From: Plumapathes pennacea
Taxonomy: Eukaryota > Cnidaria > Anthozoa > Antipatharia > Myriopathidae
DNA length: 64,000 nt
Direction of reading: 5' to 3'
Assembly: GCA_964036295.1 (NCBI GenBank)
Contig: OZ038472.1
Location: forward strand, 11,652,068 to 11,716,067
Shown in pieces: positions 9,298 to 19,440 of this stretch. Positions within the stretch are counted from its first letter, which is position 1. Each line of letters begins with the position of its first letter. The translations under genes and the position numbers were made by a program. Below the pieces are notes generated by a model. The model was not told where the DNA came from. It ran no database searches and saw nothing but the letters and a program-made list of their open reading frames with translations.

Positions 9298-12292
9298 TTT
9301 ATTTGATGGCTATTGAGGGGCAGGTGTCTCAGTTTTGAAAACGTAATTGCTGCGAAACGCAGTTTATGGGGAGGAAATTAAGTGATTTTTATATTGACAC
9401 TACACTATAAATCTCTCCTGATTTCCGTGGTTACTAGCTGTCAGTGAACGTTTTCAATTCAAAATGTTAGAACTGTTTTCGCATAATTGTCAATAGTCTA
9501 GTAATCATGTCAATCATGTTTGGCATTTGTCTTGTTTCATTCAACGTCACAGTAGTTTAAATCAACTGCTCGATTCAATCACAGACTTACTGTGGACAGC
9601 TTTAGAAACATAGTTGTCATGTTTACCTGACTCGTTGCTTGTGAGTAACAAGGTGCTGTCAACAATGGATTCCAAATATTGAAGTCATTCTGTTCCCAAT
9701 TTGGGCAGTATCGATATTACAGACAGCACAACAAATCAAGAATGCAATTGCCAAAGTAGTTTTTGCGGTGGCAGTTTTAAGCGTCCCACCTTATTGCAGT
9801 TAAGACTGGGTAAGGCCCTCATGCTGTGTGAACAATTGACTTCCAAGTTTGAGCATCAGTGAATATGCAGGAAGAAACGAAGAGATAGGAAGATGTTTTC
9901 TGGAGTTATTTTGATTGTTATCATTGTATTTCTGAATTGCCAAACATTCTCGGTTGTTTGACAAGTGTAAGTCAAAGTTGAAAGACCCATGATCAGTGAC
10001 CACTGACAGCCCAGAGCGACTTCAACTTGTCAAAATATTTCTATTGTTTGATTATAGTTGCTTTGCTTTGCATAATTTTCGCCAGCAACGAAAATACTGT
10101 ACAGAACTGGAAGAAGAATTTAAAAATGAATTTGACCAAAACCACAAGTAATGTCAACAATATTAGTGTTTCAGATTTAACTTAAACTTATTCAACTTGA
10201 AACTCAGCCAAAAGAAGAAAGGCATGTTTTCTTTAAGAACGTACTTAGTTTGGATGCAGCCCAGGCTGAAGTATCATGGCCTCTGATGATTATGTAGATG
10301 TTGAAGATAAGCTGTGCATTACATGAGTAATGAAGTCACATAGACTATTGGATAGACTATTGGCTGCACATACAAAAACTATTTGCCAGAGCTTGGTTGT
10401 TTTCAGCATCTCCTTTTGATGATGAAGAATACTTGGGGTGACACTGGCACTGTTCTGCATACTGGTAGCATTCAATTTTGATTTTTCTTTCAGTGTTATA
10501 TTACAAGTATAGGTAATGGTGTAAGTTTTTATTCACTTGTAATCTATGTTATGGTTTAAAAGTGCAGTTAGTGAAGCTGACACTTATCTTGTATGCAAAG
10601 AAAACAGTGAAAAGATTAGTGCTGATATGCAGAAGAAGTCATTTGTAGCTGGCAAATCCCACAAAGTAGTACATAGGGAGGTTTTTCATCTGGGAAGGGA
10701 ATTCCAACAGTTTTTGCCTCCTGAACCTGTTTACTTTTTACAGGTCTTTCACCACATGGCCCCATTAGTGTGTTTGAGAGCTAAACAAATATACCATGTG
10801 TAAAAGCAGTGATTTATAAAGAGCGACATAACAACTTTTCAGTCAAAAAATTTCCTTCACACTCAATATTGTTTTATTTCACTTAAAGCCCTTGGATTAT
10901 AGCTACAGCATACTGGAACAGTTGCTTGTCAAATTGCTTGGAGGGAACTTGTGGTAAAAACTAGAGACCCTGGCAGGTCATAGCTATCAGATATGAAGGC
11001 GGACAGACTTTTTCCTCTAGCCCTCTTCCCCCAAAACTGGAGTAAAAATCAAACTTGATAGAACTTTATTGAAACTTTAAACTGAGTTTGACAGGAAATT
11101 CCCTTCAGTAGCTGACACTTGCTAAGAAGGTGAGGATCCTGGGGGGGGAGGGGAGAGTACCTGACATTTTAACACTATTACGTAAAAAGTGTCAGTCATT
11201 ATTTTATTGTACTTGGTTGATCAGATCAATATTGAGATGATAATTTGATATGAAGCGTTCCAAAAATCATTTTTTGTCGTTAGTGAACATGTTTCCATGA
11301 CAAATCAAGTGCAAGAGACTGGAAAAGTTTCCATCTTGATTTGCTTGTGAACCGGTCTTTTGTGCTTTTGCTTACAGTATTCGTGTGAACTAGCCTTAAC
11401 ATCAGCTAAAATTTCTCAACGTCATCCAGTTTTCACACATCGATGTCAACGAAAATTGTCCTTGTGCTTTTATAGACGCAAGAAGCAGTCGCTCATAGAT
11501 GACTGTGATGAATTTTCACCCGGGGTTGGGGGTGTATTCCCATAAACATTTTGGGTATCAATTTTGTTTGGTCTTGAATAGGGTCGCAAATTAGAGCACT
11601 TTGTCTTAGACAGGTAGCAAAATTTATATCTTTAGTCTTGAAATAGGGTCAGGATTTTATAGAGTCAGCTAGCCTGCGAACAGGCCCTCTTAGCTCGGAA
11701 TGACCCCCCTCCCCTAAGTCCCATTCCAAGCTAAGAAAGCCTGTTCGCAGGCTAAGATCAAGAGTCAATAGGAATTTGGGTAGGAAGTTTCCACCCTGGG
11801 AGGCACTCCCTTAAATTAAGGATGGGGGTGTGCCACTGAGTCCCTGTGACTCTGACCCTGTTCCAGAGTAAAGAAAGGCAATTTTGCAACCGTGTTCAAG
11901 ACAAACTAGTGAAAATAGATACCCTGTTCCAGACTAGAGGCAACTCCACAAATTAGAAATGGCGTGCTTGAATAAACATGTGGCGTTGTGTGATTTAAAG
12001 CAACTGTTCAGGGCTGTTTTGCAGTGACAGACTCGACTATAAATCATCAAGGATTCTGGCAACCATTTGGTTGTGTTGTAGAAGTCACCTGTCAAAACTG
12101 CCCCCTCCCAGATGCCTGGGTTTTTACAAGGACCACAACAGCATTCTACTCAGTGACAAATATACATGTAGCTTTTTCTTACCTAGTTTGTGAGTAATAA
12201 AATTAATGTCAAACATCTCATAGAAACATGCAACATGTAGATCTGCATACAGTAAGTATGGCCATCTGACACTTTTCTATTTTGTTCTCCAG
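9298..12292. other. Gene-poor region upstream of NLR-1 (first part shared, rest unit-1-specific)
   Basis: The first ~200 bp match unit 2 (35,545-35,680); after about 9,500 no match to unit 2 was found. No convincing exon was identified. The open frame at 10,546-10,803 has no recognisable features. A hairpin AGCCTGCGAACAGGCC / GCCTGTTCGCAGGCT lies at about 11,688-11,755. Promoter and untranslated exons of NLR-1 should lie here, because the first coding exon follows an acceptor (TTCTCCAG at 12,285-12,292). Confidence 0.45.
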
Positions 12293-12294
12293 TC

Positions 12295-12919
12295 ATGGCA
12301 GCATCAAGAAGTGCACATCAAGATGAGCCTTTTCACCGCACAAAAATCAAGAAAAGAAATGAATCCATCTATGCAGTCAGAGAAGATACCACTGGCAAGA
12401 GGATAGGAACAGCATGTGCCGTGAAGAAAATAACAGAGACTACAAAGGAATATTGCCTTTTGTCGTGGAACAAAATTGGACAAAATGGTGCACAGGAAAT
12501 GATTGCAGACCGCTATTCACAGAAGTTTTCTAAACAGAATGCAAAGCATAGTGTAAAGATTGCTAAGCCTGCAGAAGAAGATGGCCTTTCTTACTTCCAG
12601 CTGAACTGTAGGCCAGACAACTGCTTAAATTTAGTTGAGCACAACTTATCTCAACAAGAACTGAAAACTGTTAAAGCAGGCTTTTCAGTGTACACTTTCA
12701 TGGAGAGAGGTGTGATACAGCTGGACTTTAAACTGAACTGTGGTAAATATGAGCTGATTAAGATTCAGCCAGAGCAGAGTGGATTTGATGAGAGGTTTGC
12801 CATTGGAGCACCAATCATTATTGAGCAGGGCCGGGGAAGAAAGGACACAGTCATTGGTGTTCTTGGAATGTCCACCAGTGGAAATCTAATTCCTATTTTT
12901 CACAGAGATGCTGGTGTGG
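12295..12919 (+). CDS. NLR-1 exon with start codon: trypsin-like fold without visible catalytic residues
   Basis: ATG at 12,295 lies two bases after an intron acceptor (TTTTGTTCTCCAG). Exon end and donor are G^GTAAGT at 12,919/12,920, phase 1. The 208 residues begin with a basic, Ser-rich leader, then ESIYAVRE and KRIGTACAVKKI, and end FAIGAPIIIEQ and TVIGVLGMSTSGNLIPIF. The order and spacing resemble the two barrels of PA-clan trypsin-like domains (GTGF near the start; GSPV and GVxG near the end). However, no His follows the GTACAVKK strand, and the Ser of the GxSG-type box is missing (AIGAP). I infer a pseudoprotease sensor or docking domain; the fold call is an inference. The exon is absent from NLR-2. 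It splices in frame to the linker exon at 13,806. Confidence 0.6.
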
Positions 12920-13805
12920 GTAAGTAGAGCTGCAGTGGAATTATCACATCATTCTTAGTCTATGTTAAGTTATAATAATGTAATATGTAATGTATTGTGT
13001 GTAATATGTACAGTTAACCTCATCGCCAAGGAGGCCGGAAAAGAGCATTACACACAAATAAACAACAAAAGGATGCTATGTAATGTGGCTAAATGTTACA
13101 GTACTTACTGTAGTTAGGCAAAGTTAGCATCAAGACTTGCTGGTCAGCAGTCGCTCCCTGCAGCCAGGGGTGACCCATGGCTTTCTGGGGCTTATCACGG
13201 GGCTTAACAGTCACTTCTTGCAGCATATGGTTGCATTCAATGTTGCTAGCTTGATCGTAGCAGGACCAATTTTGCACCTCACACCTCTCCCCCATGGTAA
13301 GTTAGATAGGTTTAGATCTCCACTGATTATCAGTACGACAGGTGCCTGGTGGTAGGCTGTGGCAGGGTTGCCATGGATACCTCCTTGGGCTCTCAGATAC
13401 TGTGCTTAGCAACTCCCTCACTGGGCACCTACCAGCAGATGTCCCAGTGAACAAAACCCAAGAAACAAGCTTAGTTGTATGCATTTCCATTGACAAGCAT
13501 TCTGCTGGAATCATTGAAAATTAGTTTGAAAAGGGTGAACATAAAGCATAAATCCCGTTGGACTAAAAAACAAGTGAAGATTGAAATTGTTTGATCATTT
13601 AGCTTAGGGCAAAGGAGGAAATCTTAATGAGAAGGAGTAAACAGAATGTTGAAAATATAGCCCTGGAGGCCTCAACCCTAAGGTTTCCCTACATTACATC
13701 TTGTGTGTTTCTGTGGCACTTAAACTGTGTGACAGAGTACAGTATGTTTACTTCTGTGGCATCCTTTCTACTGTCACCATAATTAACATATTGATTTTCC
13801 CTTAG
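12920..13805 (+). other. NLR-1 intron 1
   Basis: Bounded by GTAAGTAG and TTGATTTTCCCTTAG. No other gene or repeat was recognised inside; short open frames at 13,089-13,524 overlap on both strands without coding features. Confidence 0.55.
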
Positions 13806-13850
13806 ATTTTGAAGAAGAAAGGCCTGTTGAGAACATCAGGGAACAATCTG
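13806..13850 (+). CDS. NLR-1 linker exon (15 codons)
   Basis: A 45-bp exon between a strong acceptor (TTTTCCCTTAG) and donor (CTG^GTAAGG), phase 1 on both sides. It encodes the acidic linker DFEEERPVENIREQS and keeps the frame from the trypsin-like exon to the Death-domain exon. It is too short to be called alone; support comes from both splice signals and matching phase. Confidence 0.6.
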
Positions 13851-14370
13851 GTAAGGTGGAAGAAGAACTTTGTTATTCATGCATCTGGATTTTCCTTGTG
13901 ATTGGGAAATGTGGCATAATTGTTTGATAATAATAGCTCACTGTTTATGTGCCATAATTGTTTGATAATAGTATCTCACCGTTTATTGAGTAAAGATGAA
14001 TTATCTCTCTAACCTTCATGTTCCAAGCACTCAAACATCGGCATTTTTCCAAGAATTGTATTTTTCTGCCAGAATATTGTCTCATCTAAACACGTGGGAA
14101 ATTGGGAGAATGTAAGAGAAGCATAGGGAAACCACAAGGCCGTGGTTTCCCGCTACTCGAGAATGCAAGAGGGTATCATTTTCAGGGTCCTCTTTCCTTA
14201 AACAGGTATCAAATTTTATATTTTTGTGTCTTAAACAGGGTTATTCAGAGTCTGAAGATCCTCTCTTCCTCCCCTTCCCTTGACCACATTTTTTTGCACT
14301 CATAATTTTTTCACGCAATTTCTTCATATGCTCCAGTGGAAATGCGTGCAATGCAGTCTTGAACAGGGTA
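13851..14370. other. NLR-1 intron 2, first part
   Basis: A short duplicated phrase (TGTGCCATAATTGTTTGATAATA at about 13,912 and 13,950) and AT-rich sequence. No gene was seen. Confidence 0.5.
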
Positions 14371-14607
14371 TTAAATTTGAGCACTTTGCCTGTCACCATG
14401 TAATGGGGGCTCAGCATAATTGAAATGAATCACTGCTTCTGGAGTGATATTTCCAACATGGTGACAGGTCATGATCAAGCCTTTAGATATTCTGAAACCA
14501 GTTCCCTCGACATGATCACCACCAAGACGAATCTTACCAACAGAATGTTGCACTGCACTGCCACCAGGCAAGAATGTACTGCCCGCCAAGTGAGGTTTCT
14601 TGTTCAT
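14371..14607 (-). pseudogene. Antisense trypsin-like peptidase fragment inside NLR-1 intron
   Basis: The minus strand encodes about 65 residues that look like the first barrel of a trypsin-like peptidase: VGKIRLGGDHVEGTG, then GTGFRISKGLIMTCHHV, in which the final His is in the position of the catalytic His of PA-clan enzymes. Similarity appears to stop at HFNYAEPPLHG, where CATG^GTGACA could be a donor. Neither Asp nor Ser boxes were found nearby, so it is an isolated exon or fragment. It lies in the intron of a gene whose own first exon looks like a degenerate trypsin fold, on the opposite strand, which suggests local inverted duplication or capture. There is no copy in unit 2. Confidence 0.55.
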
Positions 14608-15760
14608 GTAATTTTCTTTATTACTTTGACATTCCTTTTGCTTGGGATTTGGAGCTGGAAAGGAAAGGATTTTTTCCTCATCAAATGTAAATCTTCGTAG
14701 TATACCCAGGCTGGGGGGTTCTATTGACTCTATAAAACCCTGACCCTACTCAAGACACAAAAACAGGTATATAAGTGAGAAGTGTTAGGTTCTGCATTAA
14801 AAAGCTGTGTGAAGGGAAGCTTTTTGTGACTTGCTTTCTTTTGCATTTACTGTAGTGTAGCTTATCAGTAATAAGCAGGCAGATTTGGAAATTATTTATA
14901 AAGATAGATTTGTTTTTATTTTCCATATTTGAGGTTAGGTGTCCAAAGAATCTTGCAGCTGATTGTCAGATGTTGATGCTCTGGCTGCTTTTATACCAGA
15001 GTGGCGAATGGTAAAATCCGAGACTTCTTGGGATGCAGAGACCCTTGTTTAAAAATCAGAGACTGAGTCTTTAACAACTTTAGAAAATCCAAAAAGAAAC
15101 GACGGAAAAAAAACACAAAGGCAAAACTTTGTGACTCATTACCAAGGCTTCAGAGATTCTGAGGTCAGGTCCAAAGTTCTGACCCATGATTTTCTAGGCA
15201 CCATTTGCCACTCCATTAATTTTATAGTTATTATATTGAAGGCTTGAAAAAAAGAAATATGTTGCCCCAAATAGTTAATTTTTTGTCATTTTTCACTCTG
15301 TCTTCAAAAGTTCAAGCTGTATAGTAACCTTAGTGTGATTTACAATCTGTATTTGTTCCATAAATTCCTGACCTCCCTCAATCCTCCACCCCCTCCCCAC
15401 CCAAATTGTGCAAAAACCAGCACAAAAAATAAATGAATTATACATAAATTATGCACGTTTTTGTTAGTGCTGTGACACTTGTGGGCCACTGTAAGACTGT
15501 GATCTCAAACTCATGTCAATATCCCACAGATTTCCCACATCATTCACTTGCTCTGCTTCAAACTCTACTGTAGTCTTTAGTTTACCAATCTGTCTCTACC
15601 CCCTTCCCCCAGAGAATGCTGCCCTAAAACCAGTTCCGACACATTTTTCATAAGGCTTGATAAACCTTGTGATGACTTCTTCTAATCAAATCAGCAAGAA
15701 ATTATTTTTTATGAGATAAAAAATGTAGAAATATGTAATCAACTTTCTGACACTCAGCAG
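14608..15760. repeat. NLR-1 intron 2, second part: duplicate of a downstream intron
   Basis: About 14,785-15,425 is paralogous to 18,465-18,980 in the intron after the exon at 18,346 (shared phrases include TCAGATGTTGATGCTCTGGCT and TTCCATAAATTCCTGACC). The last 300 bp match 40,190-40,470 of unit 2. An inverted-repeat element (14,999-15,213) sits inside. No exon similar to 18,346-18,423 remains ahead of it, suggesting an internal exon-intron duplication followed by loss. Confidence 0.55.
14999..15213. mobile_element. 215-bp inverted-repeat element (MITE-like)
   Basis: GAGTGGCGAATGGT at 14,999-15,012 and ACCATTTGCCACTC at 15,200-15,213 are inverted repeats with one mismatch. The paralogous intron stretch at about 18,715 lacks this sequence, giving an empty site. 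The target duplication is not resolved. Confidence 0.55.
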
Positions 15761-16023
15761 GTGTGCCATTGGAAAGAGAGCTGGATGACTTAGCCCAAGA
15801 AATCACTGATTGCTGGTGGTCCCTTGGGATACAACTTGGTTTGAAGAATGCAACTGTAGTCAGTATTGCTGCAAACAACATAGAGTACCCAAGCCCCGAA
15901 CAAAAGTCTTTTCGTATGCTGACAACTTGGCGAACCACAGGGTCTTCATCATACATAAAACTCTGGGAAGCTTTGAACCATCTGGGAAGGCAGGATTTGG
16001 CAGAGAAATATTGCAGTCGAAAG
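15761..16023 (+). CDS. NLR-1 Death-domain exon
   Basis: Acceptor CACTCAGCAG ends at 15,760 and donor AAG^GTAAAG is at 16,023. The exon enters in phase 1 and leaves in phase 0. It encodes a six-helix Death-fold domain: ELDDLAQEITDCWWSLGIQL, LKNATVVSIAANN, the TTWRTTG helix and LWEALNHLGRQDLAEKYC. Death domains recruit partner Death-domain proteins in immune and apoptotic signalling; here it sits N-terminal to the NACHT domain, the usual place for an NLR effector domain. The copy at 43,656-43,918 has the same length, phases and splice sites with about a dozen amino-acid differences. Confidence 0.85.
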
Positions 16024-16826
16024 GTAAAGACGAGAATATAAAGTTAACTATAAAATTGATAACAAATTGAAGGTTAACATGAGGACTTAATTGTTGGTCT
16101 GTGTTGCAACCAAATATTGAGTAATGATACAGTACAGTATATAGTAGTAATACATATTGTACTTGTTTTGGTGCCTTTATGTTTTAGCTCTCATGAGCAT
16201 TTCTTCAGAGATTCTCCTGTAAAGCTGGTGTTACACAGGTCGATTTGCAACGACGATTTGCAACGCTGATTTGCTCCAAATTTGTGCAACGGTGTTGCAA
16301 GTTTATGAATCGCTTTCAAAAACTTACAACGCGTTGCAGCACTGCAAACATTGCGAAAAATCGTTCACATTGGGGTGTTACACCTGAACAATTTTTAGTG
16401 CAACATCGTATCGTTGCAAATCGTCGTTGCAAATCGACCAGTGTAACATCACCTTAAAACATTACTGTAAGAAGCCAGTTCAAGAAAGATTGATTCTTAA
16501 ATTTTCTTGGTTGGTGATTAATGTGTTATGAAACTCCTTTTGGTATGTTTTCTTTAAGTGTTGATGTTGAAGAGTTTAATTTTCCTTGGACTCAAAAGCC
16601 AGTGGTTTGTGGATTGAGGGAGGGGAGGGCCTCCTACCCCACCCCACCCTGCTGCCCATTATTTTTGCTTTACACTTGATACAAGTCGATACAAGTTTGC
16701 TGTATCCTAGGAACATTTCTTTACAATAAAATTGTCACTATGATTTTATTTCACAAGGAGTACAGTAGGTTAAAATGAATCCTGATGTTGTGGTCATGTG
16801 CAATTCTCTATTTTGTCTTTGGTTAG
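16024..16826 (+). other. NLR-1 intron 3
   Basis: Holds the MITE at 16,223-16,453 and otherwise matches the unit 2 intron. No gene was seen. Confidence 0.6.
16223..16453. mobile_element. MITE with GGTGTTACAC ends, copy in NLR-1 intron
   Basis: The ends are AGCTGGTGTTACACAGGTCG and CGACCAGTGTAACATCACCT. The interior contains many 'TTGCAACG' words. The unit 2 intron has the uninterrupted site CTCCTGTAAGACATTACTG (about 44,206-44,224), so this is a unit-1-only insertion. The flank after is TTAA and before is GTAA, consistent with a mutated TTAA target as in the second copy at 24,959. Confidence 0.75.
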
Positions 16827-16857
16827 GTTGTGGAACAGCATGACGTACATGTACATG
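16827..16857 (+). CDS. NLR-1 31-bp microexon
   Basis: Acceptor TTTGGTTAG ends at 16,826 and donor CATG^GTAATG follows 16,857. It encodes VVEQHDVHVH, enters in phase 0 and leaves in phase 1. That is exactly the phase change needed between the Death exon (ends phase 0) and the next exon, whose phase-0 reading has a stop. The 31 bases and both splice sites are identical at 44,550-44,580 in NLR-2. This phase rescue and conservation are the evidence; no domain is expected. Confidence 0.65.
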
Positions 16858-17009
16858 GTAATGGCTAGCATTTTAGTTTATATTCCCTTTATTCTTCTCT
16901 CTTTCACTGACCCTCAAATATGGTTTTGTCCATGTGTATTTCCTGCATGTGCAGCTGACATTTATTTACATGTACATGATTTTATAAACCTCATAGGCCA
17001 CAGCAATAT

Positions 17010-17285
17010 TTCTTAGTGTAACTTGCAGTGCAACACCATTGCAAGACAAGTGACAGAAGAAATTGCACATGTGAAACCCTTTCTTTGCAATATGCAACAC
17101 TAAAAAGTTGTGAGACAAGTTGCAGGAAAAGTTGAGCAGTCTTTTTGCAACATTGCATGGTCTTGTTGCAACATGTGACATGTACAGTACTTTGCAGCTT
17201 GTCTCGCATTGCATTGCAATTCTCAGCATTGTGAGACAATTTGCAGGAAAAAACACCTCGTGTGACAAGGTCTTTCGTCAGCACT
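17010..17285. repeat. Intronic repeat rich in TTGCAA/GAGACAA words
   Basis: Recurrent TTGCAACAT, GTGAGACAA and TTGCAGGAAA words, partly in inverted orientation, occupy this intron and the matching one at 44,990-45,260. Probably an old inverted-repeat element present before duplication. The start of the unit 2 intron has ~250 extra bases (44,730-44,985). Confidence 0.45.
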
Positions 17286-17354
17286 GGAGTAATGCCAGCC
17301 ACAAATATGCTGGCAGAAAGGATCAATCCGTGTAATTTTTATTTTCATTTTCAG

Positions 17355-17396
17355 CACCTCCAGTCTCAAGGAAACGAAAGTTGAACACTTCATCAG
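17355..17396 (+). CDS. NLR-1 linker exon (14 codons, basic)
   Basis: Acceptor TTTTCATTTTCAG and donor TCAG^GTACAC. In phase 1 it reads PPVSRKRKLNTSSG; the other two phases are interrupted or unlike the unit 2 copy (45,324-45,365, PPALRKRKFNTSSG). The RKRK cluster followed by TSSG recurs in the next exon (KERRTSSG), suggesting these linker exons arose by duplication. The basic patch could act as a nuclear-localisation or membrane-binding motif; this is speculation. Confidence 0.6.
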
Positions 17397-18345
17397 GTAC
17401 ACTGAATGTGTTATGTAAGATTATACTTAGAGCTATTAATTTGCCTTTCTGAGAAAAAGACCTGATATGCTGTGGCAGTGACTATTTTTGGGGGAAACAA
17501 CCAAATTTTAAGACTGGTAGCAGAAAACCAAATTTCAAACTTTTTTTTTTTCTTTTCATCAAATCCTCAAATATGGTTTACAAGTACCCCATGTTCATTC
17601 TGTGTGCAGCTGACCTCTATGTGTACATGTATAGAGCGAGACTAAAAATGGCTGCATAGGAGCAAACCAGGAATCAGTAATCAGTTGCTTGATGATAATG
17701 CTTTTTATAAGGTACAGAAAAAAGCATTTTAACACTAAACTTTATACAGCATCCCCAACAAAAGTTATAAATGAGGTTGTGATAGGAGAATGAAGAAGAA
17801 AATGTGCCATTCCAATTTTACACACTGTAGCTTGTAAGTGAGAAAAAGACCTTGGCAATGAGAGAACAGTGATATATTGTATAGATATCATTGACATCAG
17901 GATTTCTCCAGTTCTGAAAACTGATATCTTAGTTACACATGTGAAAGATATGTAAATGATGTATTTACTGTCTGCAATTTTTAACAGGAAATAATAGCTG
18001 TGAGATGTGTCTTTGTTCAGGATATTTTATCAATATGTACAGTACATATCATTAAACAACATTTCACTCACTTATGAGAGATATCAACACTCGATGGTGA
18101 AATTAGTATTATATAACATCTTCTCTATACAGTATATCTGGCCACATTTAACTAGAAAGACCTGCATGGAGTTTATGTACTGTATGTACAAATTACATTA
18201 TTTGAAACGAAAAGAATATGGTACATATTTGAGTACAGTTTCAATAAGATTTACTCAGTAGAACATGTACGTGTGCCTTTTATTATCTGTGTAGTAGCTG
18301 CTCTGTCTTGTTGGCTTACTTGTACTTTGCCATGTTCAGTTTCAG

Positions 18346-18423
18346 CAAGTCCTGCTTCTACTATCTCATCACACTCCCCAGAAGAAACAGGAATTAATCC
18401 AAAGGAAAGGAGAACTTCATCAG
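18346..18423 (+). CDS. NLR-1 linker exon (26 codons, Ser/Pro-rich)
   Basis: Acceptor CAGTTTCAG and donor TCAG^GTATGT, phase 1 to phase 1. It encodes ASPASTISSHSPEETGINPK, then ERRTSSG. The copy at 46,707-46,781 is one codon shorter and otherwise in frame. Low-complexity Ser/Pro content suggests a flexible, possibly phosphorylated linker between Death and NACHT domains. Confidence 0.65.
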
Positions 18424-19278
18424 GTATGTTATTCAGACGGAATTGTACAATTTTTGTATGTCAGTGTAAGGTTCTGTATTGAAGGGCTGAGTAGAAGACA
18501 GCCTCATGTGACTTTGCTCTCTTCCAAATGTGATCTTTTACACTAGTGTGGCCTATCAATAATTAGCAGGCAGACTTGGAAAATACTGTATTACCAGCAA
18601 GATAAATTGTTCTTTACACCATCCAGATTGGAAGGTTGTTATTTTCCATATTATGTAAGGTTAGTTGCCAAAAGAATCTTGCAGGTGGGTGTCAGATGTT
18701 GATGCTCTGGCTACTTTTATACCAAAGCAAATAATCTTCTTTGGTACATTATTATCTGAATTATGCTTGAAAAAAAAAAGAGCATGATGCCCAAACTGGG
18801 TAATTTTTGTTGTTTTTCACTCTGGTCTTCAAAAGCTGAAAGTTCAAGCAATATAGTAGCAAGTTAATAAAATTTACTATCCATAAGTATTCCATAAATT
18901 CCTGACCCTCCTCACTCCTTCACCCTCTCCCCACCCCTTCACCCCCTCCCCACCCAACTGTGCAAAAACCAGCACATACCCTCCTACACCCCCCTTACTG
19001 CCCCCTCTATCTCTTTCCTTTGGAGGTATTTAAAGTATCCTTGTTGAGAGCAGAGATTTTCTATGTTATACTTGTGTAGTCTCCAAAACTAGGTCAGGGT
19101 GCTCAAACAATATTGATAAACCCCCTCCCCTGTCCAGATAGGAGACCACTATGACCAGGGTACACCCTATCCAGACAGCAATGAAAAAACCCATACTTTT
19201 GTGTTCAATTTTTATCATTGTAGTTTATTTCATTTTATGTTATTTTTGTTTTTGTTTTTGTTTTTGTTTTTAATGAAG
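18424..19278 (+). other. NLR-1 intron before the NACHT region
   Basis: Contains the second copy of the duplicated intron block (18,465-18,980), C-rich tracts at 18,900-18,990, and a (GTTTTT)n run at 19,243-19,270. No gene was seen. Confidence 0.55.
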
Positions 19279-19305
19279 ATTCTTCCACCCAACCCAGGAG
19301 AAAAT
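19279..19305 (+). CDS. Candidate NLR-1 27-bp microexon
   Basis: A T-rich tract and AATGAAG precede it; AAAAT^GTATAA follows. In phase 1 it reads DSSTQPRRK plus a split Cys, and ends in phase 1 to join the NACHT exon. The NLR-2 copy (47,559-47,585, DSSTQARRK) keeps length, phase and a GT at the same place. The basic RRK again resembles the other linker exons. The splice signals are weak (AAG acceptor, poor donor context), and the gene stays in frame with or without it. Confidence 0.3.
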
Positions 19306-19440
19306 GTATAAGTGATATCTTCAGATATTTGTAGTTCAACTAAATTTCACCTTAGGAAGCTAACAAAAAGCCAAATTTTCGAAGCTGAAAGAGAAATTCG
19401 TAGTAGTGATGCTAATTTACCACTGTCATATCTCTTGCAG

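Noticed and set aside
10546..10803. Open frame upstream of NLR-1
   Set aside because: No domain, no flanking splice signals and no copy in another unit.
15763..15765. Translation start at the beginning of the Death exon
   Set aside because: The codon there is GTG, not ATG, and a conserved acceptor lies just before it.
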